From Onchidella celtica (Eukaryota > Mollusca > Gastropoda > Systellommatophora > Onchidiidae), in contig OZ007570.1 of assembly GCA_963931925.1 (NCBI GenBank), forward strand, positions 59,212,360 through 59,276,359: a DNA stretch of 64,000 bases, written 5' to 3'. The position numbers were made by a program, and so were the translations under genes. This document shows, piece after piece, positions 31,301 to 42,881 of this stretch (its first letter is position 1; every line of letters starts with the position of its first letter). The notes below the pieces were generated by a model that saw only the letters and a program-made list of their open reading frames with translations, was not told the origin of the DNA and did not search any database.

Positions 31301-32603
31301 ATGGTGTAAGAGTGAGTGTCTACTTAATGTTAGTGAGTAGGTTATGGTGTAAGAGTGAGTGTCTACTTAATGTTAGTGAGTAGGTTATGGTGTAAGAGTG
31401 AGTGTCTACTTAATGTTAGTGAGTAGGTTATGGTGTAAGAGTGAGTGTCTACTTAATGTTAGTGAGTAGGTTATGGTGTAAGAGTGAGTGTCTACTTAAT
31501 GTTAGTGAGTAGGTTATGGTGTAAGAGTGAGTGTCTACTTAATGTTAGTGAGTAGGTTATGGTGTAAGAGTGAGTGTCTACTTAATGTTAGTGAGTAGGT
31601 TATGGTGTAAGAGTGAGTGTCTACTTAATGTTAGTGAGTAGGTTATGGTGTAAGAGTGAGTGTCTACTTAATGTTAGTGAGTAGGTTATGGTGTAAGAGT
31701 GAGTGTCTACTTAATGTTAGTGAGTAGGTTATGGTGTAAGAGTGAGTGTCTACTTAATGTTAGTGAGTAGGTTATGGTGTAAGAGTGAGTGTCTACTTAA
31801 TGTTAGTGAGTAGGTTATGGTGTAAGAGTGAGTGTCTACTTAATGTTAGTGAGTAGGTTATGGTGTAAGAGTGAGTGTCTACTTAATGTTAGTGAGTAGG
31901 TTATGGTGTAAGAGTGAGTGTCTACTTAATGTTAGTGAGTAGGTTATGGTGTAAGAGTGAGTGTCTACTTAATGTTAGTGAGTAGGTTATGGTGAAAGAG
32001 TGAGTGTCTACTTAATGTTAGTGAGTAGGTTATGGTGTAAGAGTGAGTGTCTACTTAATGTTAGTGAGTAGGTTATGGTGAAAGAGTGAGTGTCTACTTA
32101 ATGTTAGTGAGTAGGTTATGGTGTAAGAGTGAGTGTCTACTTAATGTTAGTGAGTAGGTTATGGTGTAAGAGTGAGTGTCTACTTAATGTTAGTGAGTAG
32201 GTTATGGTGTAAGAGTGAGTGTCTACTTAATGTTAGTGAGTAGGTTATGGTGAAAGAGTGAGTGTCTACTTAATGTTAGTGAGTAGGTTATGGTGTAAGA
32301 GTGAGTGTCTACTTAATGTTAGTGAGTAGGTTATGGTGTAAGAGTGAGTGTCTACTTAATGTTAGTGAGTAGGTTATGGTGTAAGAGTGAGTGTCTACTT
32401 AATGTTAGTGAGTAGGTTATGGTGAAAGAGTGAGTGTCTACTTAATGTTAGTGAGTAGGTTATGGTGTAAGAGTGAGTGTCTACTTAATGTTAGTGAGTA
32501 GGTTATGGTGTAAGAGTGAGTGTCTACTTAATGTTAGTGAGTAGGTTATGGTGAAAGAGTGAGTGTCTACTTAATGTTAGTGAGTAGGTTATGGTGTAAG
32601 AGA
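28345..32603 (+). repeat. 43-bp minisatellite, about 99 copies
   Basis: Uninterrupted head-to-tail array; one unit is GTGAGTGTCTACTTAATGTT followed by AGTGAGTAGGTTATGGTGTA and AGA. Almost all units are identical. Rare variants are TTACGGTG (29840, 29926), ACCTAATG (30893) and GTGAAAGAG (30103, 31995, 32081, 32253, 32425, 32554). The 43-bp period is not a multiple of three and all frames contain stops, so it is not coding. Both edges are sharp. Confidence 0.97.
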
Positions 32604-33262
32604 GAGCGCACAAGAAGGAGAGAAACTAATGAGGGACTGAAAAAAAACAACAACCCGCGACAGAATGAACGAGTGATACAGATCTAGTATGCAGGATAAA
32701 GAATAAAAATGCTTGAGAGATGTCATGGAAGTGAGTAAGGAATTAGGAATGGAACAATTAATACAAGTGAATGAGAGAAGGCTTAAAAGTGAGTGAAAAT
32801 TAGCGAAAGTTTCGGTGTAATGAGTCTGTAAAGTGAAATGAGCGGGTGATATGTTTTTTCATTTTTTTTTCCCACTTTTTCTTAAAGGGAGCCCGGGACT
32901 ACTTTAATTTTTGCGGTCGTCCTTGGAACAGCGTACTATCATTAACTGGCAGGGGCGCTCCTACAATGGGAGATAGGGTTGATGGGGGTTGAGGCCAAGC
33001 GTATGAAAAGCTTACGGTTGGGGGGGGGGGGCAAACTCGCCAAAATCAGGTCTACGTATTTCATGGGCGGCTCCATTAGATACATGATTTATATATTAGG
33101 CCTACGTAGATCCAAAAAACTGAGTTTGCCAAAAAAGTCAATAAAACCAACCTTTTGACTTCGTTACTGGCAAAACAACTGAAAAGCGCACGTACTTGCG
33201 CTCTCCAGATCCCCTAGGCCTCCTTCTCCTTGTGTTCAGGTCTGAATGTTTAAGGAGGATCT
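32604..33262. other. no gene seen
   Basis: AT-rich sequence with T and G homopolymers; nothing supportable. Confidence 0.5.
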
Positions 33263-33511
33263 CGTCCTCTTAGAATGACAGGGTTCTAACTCCCTTCCGT
33301 CAACTTTTTAGAAATAGAGGATTGAAGTTTAGTGTGATCATAGCTTTTAGACCAATACTTTTTTGTTTTTAGTAATACTTACAAATTGCACACCGAATCC
33401 GCTTGATACTTGACACATAATGGAGAAGGCCCGTAAAAGTCGTGTGCAGCATGTAGCCTAACTCATTTCAGTCCAAAAGTGGAGATAAAACCTTGTCATT
33501 CTAAGGGGACG
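33263..33511. mobile_element. MITE candidate with 26-bp inverted repeats
   Basis: Left arm CGTCCTCTTAGAATGACAGG plus GTTCTA (33263-33288) matches the reversed right arm (33486-33511) with three mismatches. The enclosed 197 bp are non-coding. No target duplication is evident at these boundaries, so the ends may be slightly off. Confidence 0.45.
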
Positions 33512-33896
33512 GTTAGTCATTAAAATTTGCTATTGATTCAGGCATTTCGAGGGCCAGATTTAAAAAAACTTTCGGGCTCCCCTTAGGCCAGCCAATGCAT
33601 TGGCTGATCCCACTCACAAGGGCCATATTTCCTCGCCCCTGTAATCAGTACTCAGTGAATCGAATAACGAGAACAGACTGTGTCATGATTTACTCGTTCA
33701 TGTCATGCAGACACCGAGCTGTGCTCGCGATGATCTCATGTTTCAGTGTAAAACCCATTCCCGCCTTCCTGAGTTTCAAATTAACTTTCAACTCATTCTC
33801 GCTGCGTGCGCATGCAGCGATTACTTATAACCGGCCCTGTTAGTTGTTAGACAAAAGGAGTTGGACCTCCGGTGACACAAGACGAGAGAAACACAG

Positions 33897-34752
33897 ATGT
33901 CACTTCGCTTTCTGTCGTCGAGCCTGGCGCAAACACTTTCATATGAATTTGCAGTCTTTCTTCACACCACACTGGAACACAGCAAAGCTGAAGGTAAGCC
34001 CGAAAGTTTATTAGAATCTGAAACTGCAATATTTTTTAGTTACAGAAAATCTCATTTTCATGATGTATTGTTTTAAAGAATTCACGTTTCAGACATTACA
34101 AATCAGGCGTCCGCTTGGGATGCGTGACAATTAAGGTACGCCCAGTAAAACTCGGAGAGCAATGACAGTGGAAGATAAAAAATTTTTGACAGTATAAGAT
34201 TTTTAAAAAGTACGGTACCAAATCCAGCAGGCACACCACAGTGGTGGTATTACCCAGTGAAGACGGTCCATTTTGTTTACTTGCATAATTTCCTGTTTTT
34301 ACAACTCGTTCCACGCCAAAATATTTGTCATAATTAAAAACTTTCAGAAACATTCAGGAGTTCTGTACGTCCAGCCTACCCAGTCGGGTATGTTCCTAAT
34401 TCTACACAACACTGCCCTAAACCTAATCCCATTCCTAACATACCCGTCACACTTTCAGTCGAAAAACAAGAAGGAATTTAGGAATTGTTTAAGTTCAAAC
34501 TGGTGGGATGTACATGTACAGAACTCTTTCTAGACATACATATACTGCAGCACATGCGCCGCAAGGCACTGGAGCTAATCCAGGCAAATTCTTTCTAAAG
34601 TTAACATATTTAATAGACAAGAATTTTGTAAGATTTCAATGGTCTTGATGCTTATGTTCCCACGTTTGTTCATTTCAGGTCCCACATTAGGAATGTCTGA
34701 AATGTTTGGCATGATCAAATCTGAGAGCTCATCGCATGGCTATTTTGTATGA
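33897..34752 (+). CDS. weak candidate for a small two-exon gene
   Basis: ATG at 33897 opens a frame (MSLRFLSSSLAQTL...) to a strong donor AAG|GTAAGC at 33993. An acceptor TTTGTTCATTTCAG precedes 34679, and the phases agree, giving a 56-residue product ending HGYFV at 34752. No family recognised and no second line of evidence. It could be a 5' exon of the duplicated gene modules downstream, or chance. Confidence 0.25.
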
Positions 34753-34934
34753 GGAAGGCAAATGGACATTGGAACATCCTTGCCAGTCTCTGGTCCAATG
34801 CCTTGTCATATAACAAATTCAAGGCATTATGTCTAACGAAATGGGCTTGTTGTCCACATGGATAGGATGGACATGTGTCGCTTTGTCCTTAGCTGTGGAG
34901 GAAACAGACTTAAATTCTCCGAAGGAGACTAATA

Positions 34935-36115
34935 CATCAAGTACCAAGTTCTGAAGAAAACAGATACATGATTTAACAGGCTCTGAAGAAAACTGATACA
35001 TCAACTCACAAGCTCTGAAGAAAACTGATACATCAACTCACAAGCTCTGAAAACAATTGATACATCAACTCACAAGCTCTGAAAACAATTGATACATCAA
35101 CTCACAAGCTCTGAAGAAAACTGGTACATCAAGTCACAAGCTCTAAAGAAAACTAATACAGCAAGTCACAAGCTCTGAAGAAAACTGATGTGCACCATCT
35201 CACAAGCTCTGCAGAAAAGTAGGCCTAATTTATACCAACTCACAAATTATGAAGAAAACTGATGCGCACCAAGTGCTACGCTCTGAAAAAAAAGTGATAC
35301 ATCAAGTCACAAGCTCGAAAGAAAACAGATACAAGTCACACGCTCTGAAAAAAACTGTTACATCAAGTCACAAACTCTGAAGAAAACTGATACATCCAAG
35401 TCACAGGCTCTGAAGAATTCTGAAGAAAACTAATGTACACCAACTCACAAGCGCTGAAGAAAACTGATGTAGAGTAACTCCCAAGTTATGAAGAAAACTA
35501 ATGTACACCAACTCACAAGCTCTGAAGAAAACGGATTCATCAAGTCACAAGCTCTGACAAAAAATGATACATCAAGTCACAAGCTCTGACAAAAAGTGAT
35601 ACATCAAGTCACAAGCTCTGATAAAAAGTGATACATCAAGTCACAAACTCTTGACAAAAAGTGATACATCAAGTCACAAGCTCTGAAGAAAAGTGATACA
35701 CTAAGTCACATCTCTGGAGAAAACACATTAAAATCACAAGCTCTTCTTAAGAAAAGTGATATATCAAGTCATATGCTCTGAAAACTGATACATCAAGTCA
35801 CAAACTTTGGAGAAAACTGATACATCAAGTCAAACTTTGGAGAAAAGTGATATATCAAGTCAAAAAGCTCAGGAGAAAACAGATACACCTAGTCACAAGC
35901 TATGGAAAAAACTGATACATCCAATCACAAGCTCTGAAGAAACACTAGACATCAAGGCACAAACTCCAGAGAAAACAGGCATCAAGTCACAAGCTCTGGA
36001 GAAAAGCACAAGTTGACAAGCTTCAGAGAAATTGCATACATCAAGTCACAAGCTCTGGAAGAAAGACACAAGCCACGGGGTGAAAAAACATACACCAGGT
36101 CACAGATTCTGGAGC
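34935..36115 (+). repeat. degenerate roughly 32-bp tandem repeat
   Basis: About 35 imperfect units around GAAAACTGATACATCAAGTC plus ACAAGCTCT. Units vary in length and sequence and some are fused, so this is an old array. The short ORF at 35807-36016 simply reads the repeat. Confidence 0.85.
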
Positions 36116-36239
36116 AATGCACATTAAGTCGCAAGCTCCTGAGAATGTAGATAGACCAGGCTACAAGCTTGTGGTTAGCTTGTGTTTGACAGGCAGGTGT
36201 ATCATTCACATGGATCTGATTCACCCTCGGCTTCTGTAC

Positions 36240-36650
36240 TGCAAGCACCATGAAGAAAAGAGACTAGAAGTACAGTTTCTGGGCAACAGAAAGACGGCAC
36301 TGTCAACCTATGGCAGAACTGCATCCATTCAAGACCTTGAGGGGACTGTGGCTGACCGAAGTCAACTGCGAGAGCTCATAAGGAAAAATGTCATTACTTT
36401 AATGAAATGCCACTGCCAAGTCTGCTGGATGTCAACTGCAGACAACACCAGCCCACTCCCATTGCCATCCAAAAAGGGCCAAACGACACTGGCGCACACA
36501 CAGAAGAGATGACTATGATCATATTGTCGTTGTCAAATATGACAGCGTCGACTAGCAACAAACAGTACCGGTACTTGACAGAGCTTGATTGCGAAAGTCG
36601 GGTCTCAAGAGACAAGTCAGTGGGCCGAATGTTAAAAGTAAGCACTTTCG
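36240..36650 (+). pseudogene. exon-like module, copy 1 (broken reading frame)
   Basis: Paralogous to 37987-38331. Frame 1 gives STYGRTASIQDLEGTVADRS then diverges; the homologous downstream peptide (THRRDDYDHIVVVKYDSVD then stop) is in another frame. A roughly 14-bp deletion relative to copy 2 is visible near 36470. Preceded by a possible acceptor CTTCTGTACTGCAAG. Not recognised as any known family. Confidence 0.5.
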
Positions 36651-37462
36651 TTTGATGCCTGTATTATTTTATATGACAGTTTTATGACCTAGTGATTGCA
36701 GTTTTATATCACGCTAGTATATGCTTTTATATTACATTATATGCAGATAGTAGGTAAATGAGAAAGTCAGATACTTAATGAGTGTCCTGGCCACTTTAAA
36801 GTCCATTTCTTTGCAGATTTACGTTTTCTGGTTGATAGGATAGGTAGTAGGATTAGGGATAAAATTGTTTAGGGTTACCAGGGTGTCCAAGGAAGTTAGA
36901 AATTGGTCATATTTTTTAAACTACTAGGAAAAGTTGGATATTGGTCGGATAAGGACGCGTGTAGTCGGAAAAATGGAAATTAGGGGCAAAAGTATGCTCA
37001 AATTAGCCGTACACTAAACTGCGAAAGTGGAAAAGTACGCCCGGAAATAAAAATTAACCGAGTACTTCCGGTAATTAGATTGCCGCTCCCTACTTCCAAC
37101 CTGACGATTTTGAGCAGTGTGCTTAGTGAATTGATATTTAAATCTAACATCAAGTCTCAATTATAAATTTGTGGTGGAAGTGTAGCATAGTGGACTTTAA
37201 GTGACTATTTTCAGTGGACCTAAGCATGTTTTATTTAGGAGCTGAGGCTGGATTCTAGATCTAGATCTAGAATCTAGCAAAACCCAAACGATACAGTGAA
37301 ACGGAAACTAAACGAGAAGACAAAATGGTTTTTATATTTTCTGTCGATCTAGATCTAGACGAGGGCCGAAACGTGCATCTACGTGGACCACGGCGTGGTT
37401 ATTCATTTTTGTGAATCACACTCACAGTGAATCCACTGAGAATGACAATTGAGGTTTTTGTT
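36651..37462. other. spacer of the duplicated module
   Basis: 36,760-36,880 matches 38,660-38,790 (GAGAAAGTCA, TTAATGAGTGT, TTTTCTGGT, AGGATTAGGGATA). A TCTAGATCTAGATC palindrome cluster lies near 37255. No coding content. Confidence 0.5.
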
Positions 37463-37495
37463 CAGGAGTAAAGTGTACTTGTTTTGTTGCAGGTG

Positions 37496-38331
37496 TCAGT
37501 CTCGGCATACTGATATCCAGCAGTGTTGAAACAACCTCCATGGAATTGTTGAAACTCTGATCTCCAATATGTGGCAGTCCAAGCTGGTCTTATCTTTTGC
37601 CATTCATCAGTCACCTGGCTGTGATGTGTGTATGCTGGAACATTTCTTGACACCTGAATAATTCCACGTCTCCAGAAATCCAGAATCCATGGCAAAAGCG
37701 ATCAGCAGTGAGTACAAGGCATTTTCAAGATCTAGATCTTTTACTTTTGTTTATTGTATGAATATTTGCTGCATATGGATGAGAACTTAATACTTGTGGA
37801 TGGAAAGTGCAGCAAACACATGACTGAAACGGCCTGTATAAAATTTAATGGCAGTTTGACATATGCATTGTAAAATGTTAGCTCATAATTTTAGGTCATA
37901 ATGTGTTGTACTGTTTTGTCATCCTTTAGCTATACATCATTTGTTGCATAGTAATGAAAATCTCCATCATTCAACATCTTTTGCAGACCAGAATTGCTGT
38001 GAGTGCCATGAAGACATGAGACCAGAAGCACAAATTTCATTTAAGGCAAAGACTGCGCTGATGGCAACCTATGGCAGAGCAGCATCCATCCAAGACCTTG
38101 AAGGGATTGTGGCTGACGGACCTCGACTGCAAGCGCTCATGGGGAAAAAATGCTGTGCCTGTAATCAAAATCTACTGCCAATGTCTGCTGCATGTCAATC
38201 GCAGACAACACAAGCTCACTCCCATTGTCATCAACTTTGGCCACACCCAAAGAGGGCCAAAAGTCACTAGCGGACACAGAAGAGATGTCTATGATGATAC
38301 TGTCCTTGTCAGATATGACAGCCTCAGCTAG
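37496..38331 (+). pseudogene. exon-like module, copy 2 (candidate two-exon gene, frame-broken)
   Basis: First exon 37496-37707 (acceptor TTTTGTTGCAG, donor GTGAGT) is mostly non-coding but contains ATG 37689 (MAKAIS). It splices in phase to 37987 (acceptor CATCTTTTGCAG), giving QNCCECHEDMRPEAQISF and then ATYGRAASIQDLEGIVADGP. After an A run at about 38145 the best match to copy 1 moves to another frame, ending VYDDTVLVRYDSLS at 38331. Either the gene is broken or the shared downstream frame is not the real one. No family recognised; cysteines at the start suggest a small zinc-binding or secreted motif at most. Confidence 0.4.
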
Positions 38332-38659
38332 AAACAAACAATACTGACAGCACTTGAATGTGAAAGTCTGGTCTCCCATGTGAAGTGGGCCAATTGTTGA
38401 AAGGTAAACACTTTTTTTTATGCCTGTGGTCACTGTTCTCTAAAACTGTAGTAATTGGTTTTGACTACTTTTCGGTTTTCAGGAAAAGCAAAAAAGTTTC
38501 ATTTTAGGACTTCTGGTGTAGAGACAATGACTTTTTGAGTTACCAACAGTCTCAGGAAATGGTGACGATTTAGATTATCATTTTGTTTCATGACCTTTTT
38601 ATGACCTAGTCATACATCATACTAGTTTGTACTGTTAAATCTTAGTACATAATGGAAAT

Positions 38660-39110
38660 AGTAGAAATGAGAAAGTCAAATAGTTAATGAGTGTTTCAAC
38701 CACTTTTAAACTCGTCTGATTTTTTATTTTCTGGTGGAAAGGACAAGAGACAGGACGAGGGATGAGATTGTTTAGGGGTACTGAAAAGGACAGGATTAGG
38801 GATAGGTTAACCCTCACCCTGCGCAAAGCGGCAAATGTCGCCCATGCTTCCCAAGCGCTCACGCCGCACGGGCGGCTTTAGTCGGCAAGGTCAAGCTAAC
38901 CGCACCATACGCAAGCCGTATTTTCATGCATCGGGTCACTATCTTTTTTTGAGACGTAACCACCGACTTGTTGTTCACTGTATCTCTTCTAAATGAAACG
39001 CATTGTGACATGGACATGTTAACCAGTGAACCGCAGGTCGGAATCACAAAGGATAGGGTAGTCGGGATATACTGAACTCTTTCCAAGCATTGTTCTTTCA
39101 TGACTTACCT
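38660..39110. other. spacer with TE-like GC-rich segment
   Basis: 38,660-38,800 repeats 36,760-36,880. From about 38,810 (TTAACCCTCACCCTGCGC) to 39,090 the sequence becomes GC-rich and resembles a dispersed-element fragment; the minus-strand ORF here has no recognised motif. Confidence 0.4.
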
Positions 39111-39362
39111 GTAACATTGATAGGTTCTGGTAGAATTGAAATAAGGCTAATGGTACAAGAATCTGCTGCATGAATGTAAATTTATAGTCCTGTTATTTTA
39201 ATAAACATTTATGATCTTCGTTTGGATTGATGGCTCTTCAAAATTAACCTGAGGAGTCCAAATCTGGTAAAATTGATGTCGTTTTTTTCGGGAGTTATTC
39301 ATTTTTATGTGAATTGCAGTGAATATAGATGGGAATGACAGTAATTAGGTTCTTGTTCAGCA

Positions 39363-39830
39363 AGAAATAATGTTTACTTGTTTTTTGTTGCAGGTATTAT
39401 GTTGACATGGCCCACTGATCTCCAGCAGTGTTGAAACTTCAACCTCCATGAAATCGTTGAAATTCTGATCTCCAACATGTGACCAGGCTGATCTTACCTT
39501 TTGCCATTCATCAGACACCTGGCTGTGACATCATGTGTATGCTGAAACATTTCTTGACACCTGAACAATTCTACTTCTCCAGGATCACCGGCGGCGGCGA
39601 CGACGACAACCAGCAGTGAGTACAAGGCATCTTCAGATCTAGATCTTTTACTTTTATTGTTTATTGTATTGTGTGAACATCTGCTGCAAATGGATAACTT
39701 GGCTGTCACATCTTGACACCTGAACAATTCCACATCTTTAGAATCACTGATGATGACCACCAGCACTGAGTACAAAGCATTTTCAAGATCTAGATCTTTT
39801 GTTTATTGTATGAATGTTTGTTACATGTGG
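39363..39830 (+). repeat. third and fourth copies of the module's first exon
   Basis: 39,363-39,650 matches 37,463-37,740, including the acceptor TTTTTTGTTGCAG, CCAGCAGTGTTGAAA, CAGACACCTGGCTGTGA, TTCTTGACACCTGAA and the donor CAGCA|GTGAGTACAAGG followed by AGATCTAGATCTTTTAC. A shorter copy follows at 39,700-39,830, where the donor has become CACTGAGT. The ATG of copy 2 is not conserved in 39,363-39,650. No second exon follows these copies. Confidence 0.7.
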
Positions 39831-39835
39831 ATTGT

Positions 39836-39930
39836 TTGGGTTTTATTTCTCATGCGGGGTTTTGCAACATACAACCTTTTCTTTTTGCCCAATTTTGACT
39901 TTGCTTATAGCCCTGCTGCGACCCCAGTTT
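39836..39930 (+). repeat. short dispersed repeat (RGFATYN type)
   Basis: Reads GGGTTTTGCAACATACAACC then TTTTTGCCCAATTTTGAC; the same sequence occurs on the opposite strand at about 50,160-50,235. Low-complexity peptide only. Confidence 0.5.
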
Positions 39931-40849
39931 TTTTGTAGTTTTTATGATATTCAGTGATTACAGATAACTAATTAGCTGTACATTTAAGTACAGAATACCA
40001 AGAACAGAATAAAATGTATTAGATGTCTATAGGTAAATGAGTGAAGGGATTTAAAGTGAATAAATAGATAGAAAAGATAGTAAAAATGTTTGATAGTATG
40101 TAGATAAACAAGTAAATACAAAGCTGTTTTACAGACTATCCTGGGATCAAACACCATTGAAGTATTTTATATCCCTTAATTGTCAAGTACTGAATTGTGT
40201 TGATGGCTGTATTTGAACCCTTTAGACCTTTTCATTATCAGCTAAGCGGTTTAGAGTTTAGTTTAAGCAGCTGGAATGTATTTTGTATTTCACAAGTTAC
40301 GTGTGTTGGATCCGGACAGTCATAATTAATATTGAATGGATAGAAGGAAAGAAAAGCAAAACAAACAAAAAAGACACAATATTTGTCAACCAGAGGAGAG
40401 GATGCGGTGGATATTATTGAAGTGGTTTGTAGGTCAGACTGGGAGAGATTTGAGTGTCACTGATGGTTGTGCAAGGGAACTTTATGTAGTTCAATTTTTT
40501 TTTTTTCCATTCTGAAAGTTTACTTTTAATGGATGGCATTTTGACTTAATATGATGCAGAATAAGAGCAAAATTGCAAAAGAAGATAGTGTAGTATGCAG
40601 TAGGTATTCCAAACTGATTTTTTGAAATGGAGATTCCTAAAGACAAGCTATTTCAATGGATAGAACTTTTCATTCTGAACATTTTGGTACCAAACTTGCT
40701 ACTATATAAATATATCTTCAAACTTAAGTTATGCAGTTTGTATTGATCAGTAGGTTCGCCTCATTTCACAATAATATGTGAGAAACCATTGTCAGCGAGC
40801 TGTAATTTAAGAAGGAAACATTATAGGACATTCAAACTGACAAAACAGT
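39931..40849. other. no gene seen
   Basis: AT-rich sequence without ORF, array or TE end that I can support. Confidence 0.5.
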
Positions 40850-41830
40850 CTCTGTATAACAAACAGTACACTGTTTTTATGGGGAGAATTCAAATATTAG
40901 TTTTTATGAGCATAAAACTATTAAAATTGGCTTTGGAGCAATTATTGCAGAATTTATAAGGGAGACAAAAAGAAAGTGAAATTTTGGCCATTTTCAAAAA
41001 GTCATGAAATATCAATGAACTTGCCTCCAAAAATAAGAAGAGCAGTAAAATTAATTGGAATTATAAGATCTGTCTTCATAACAGGATATGAAATTCCTTA
41101 AATATTCACAAACTGTCAAATACATTTGAATATCGTCATGTAACAAATTTTTTTAAAAACTTGATAACTTGTAGATTCCCTAGATCACCTGCAATTTTAA
41201 CTGAAGTTTAGTAAACCAAAAAAAATGGGACACAGAAAATTGTAGTTGCAATTTGGTGAGAAAATAAATAAAATTGATCTTTATATATTGACAAATATGT
41301 GTAACAACTATTTAACAATTATGGGCAATAACAAAGATGCTGTATCTTTACAAGTGAGAGGTTTCTACCTATGTAACTATTGTCAATATTAACAGTAACT
41401 TTTATTGATAAATTGACCAAAACAAGTGAACAAAGTAAGTTTTAAAAAACACATTTGCTTTCTATAAGGTTGAGCAGAAGATGAAAATCTGACCTGAGAT
41501 TAGATCCTGTGCCTGATCCTGTCAATGGATCATAGTGAAATTTTGGTAATTTATGTAAAAATGGATATTCTTTCCAATAAAACACATAGGATGCCAGAAA
41601 TCTGTTTCTTTTTATCATGAAAAATGACAAATTTTCAAAATGTATTTGTTTACTGTGACTAGATCAGAGTGATAAAATTTATACCATTGTGAAGGGCAGC
41701 CTCTTCTGCTTTAGATTATACATGCTCAGGGCCCTTAGGCTTCGTTGATCACACGCGTCTGGCGATTTACAACCAGGGGGTCAATTTTGTGTGCTGGTGG
41801 CAGTGCCAAGCGCCAGTTTGGACTACATGC
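40850..41830 (+). repeat. dispersed repeat family R1, copy 2
   Basis: Second copy of the repeat at 481-1520, same strand, co-linear throughout. It ends near GGTGGCAGTGCCAAGCGCCA, matching GGCAGCAGTGGCAAACACCA in copy 1. Confidence 0.75.
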
Positions 41831-42386
41831 ATGTAGTTTGACTTTTCTATATTGATAAAATCATAGCACAAAATATGAGATCGAGCACAGTCAAAACCAT
41901 GAATTAAATAGTATAAAAATATTAGAATTTACTGAGGTAAGAAAACTTTTCATATTTTTCATCTGGGAGACAAAAGGAATAGCTGGTCTTAACTGCAACA
42001 AACAAATCAGTTCAAATGAAAGGTGGCATAGACATAAATGCAAATGAGAATGAGCTCTTGACACGTGAGTCAATATTTAAGTGACCAAGAGTATGATGGG
42101 CATTGGTGTAACTTCAGACTGTTAAATTTGTTTTTCATGAAAGACAGAAGTCCGTTTCACCTTCAGGTCTATAAGTTTGGGAGAGCATAAAGTGAATAAT
42201 GGACAGAAAAAAGGTTCATACAAAGAAACATTTTTTTAAAACTAATTCAGGTGGGGAGGAAAGTTCCTTTTTCTTTTGTCAGCAAACAAATGCACTCAAA
42301 AGTATATATCACCACAGTAACATTTCTCAGTGTTTGGATCCACGTTGGCCATTTTTATTTTTAAATTTTTCATATTTGGACTAGAG
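41831..42386. other. no gene seen
   Basis: AT-rich, with no supported feature. Confidence 0.5.
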
Positions 42387-42493
42387 GTGCATAATTTCTT
42401 AAACTGTTCATACCAGATTTATCATTGTAATGCAGATTTCGCAAACTGAAAGAGTAGAGTTGTCACATTTCCTGATAAGTGCAGGAGGTATAG
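42387..42493 (+). repeat. 107-bp direct repeat, left copy
   Basis: GTGCATAATTTCTTAAACTG to GCAGGAGGTATAG; identical to 42882-42988 except for one base (TTTCGC versus TTTTGC). The two copies flank a GC-rich insertion. Confidence 0.95.
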
Positions 42494-42881
42494 TAGTTTG
42501 AAAACAGCCCCCTGAGCTGCTGACAGCCGAATGCTCCGCAGACCGGATTCTGGCGTGGAGATCATCAGGAGAGAATGCGTCGCTGTTTCGGGCTCTACCT
42601 CTCTACAGCTATTTTAATGACGCACCGAGCCCCCTCACTGATGTGAGGTCTCCTTGCCAGTTCGACTGTGTGCCTCTACTGTCAACCGTCAGGACTCATA
42701 CCAGGTGGTATCCTCTCTCTTCAACCAGATCCAATGGCTTGCTCTTTCTACGGTCTTTTGTAGATCTTTCCTTTCTTTGGGCCAAGTCCAGCCACTCTCA
42801 TCCACCTGCTGACGCTGTCTGCAATGAAGCCTCTACACCCGACCTCGACTGGGAAATGCGATACCTTCCATCCCGCCTCCC
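42494..42881 (-). mobile_element. LINE-derived fragment between direct repeats
   Basis: 388 bp, much more GC-rich than its surroundings. The minus strand encodes REAGWKVSHFPVEVGCRGF and ADSVSRWM, which resembles the C-terminal region of certain non-LTR retrotransposon polyproteins in aquatic animals (family recalled, not searched). No full domain is present. Its position between 107-bp repeats suggests a recent insertion. Confidence 0.55.

Noticed and set aside
28345-32603. CRISPR-like array
   Set aside because: Units are contiguous with no variable spacers and the window is eukaryotic; it is a minisatellite.
35807-36016. 69-codon ORF with a repeating EKTDTSSQ-like motif
   Set aside because: Reads the degenerate 32-bp repeat; neighbouring units are out of frame.
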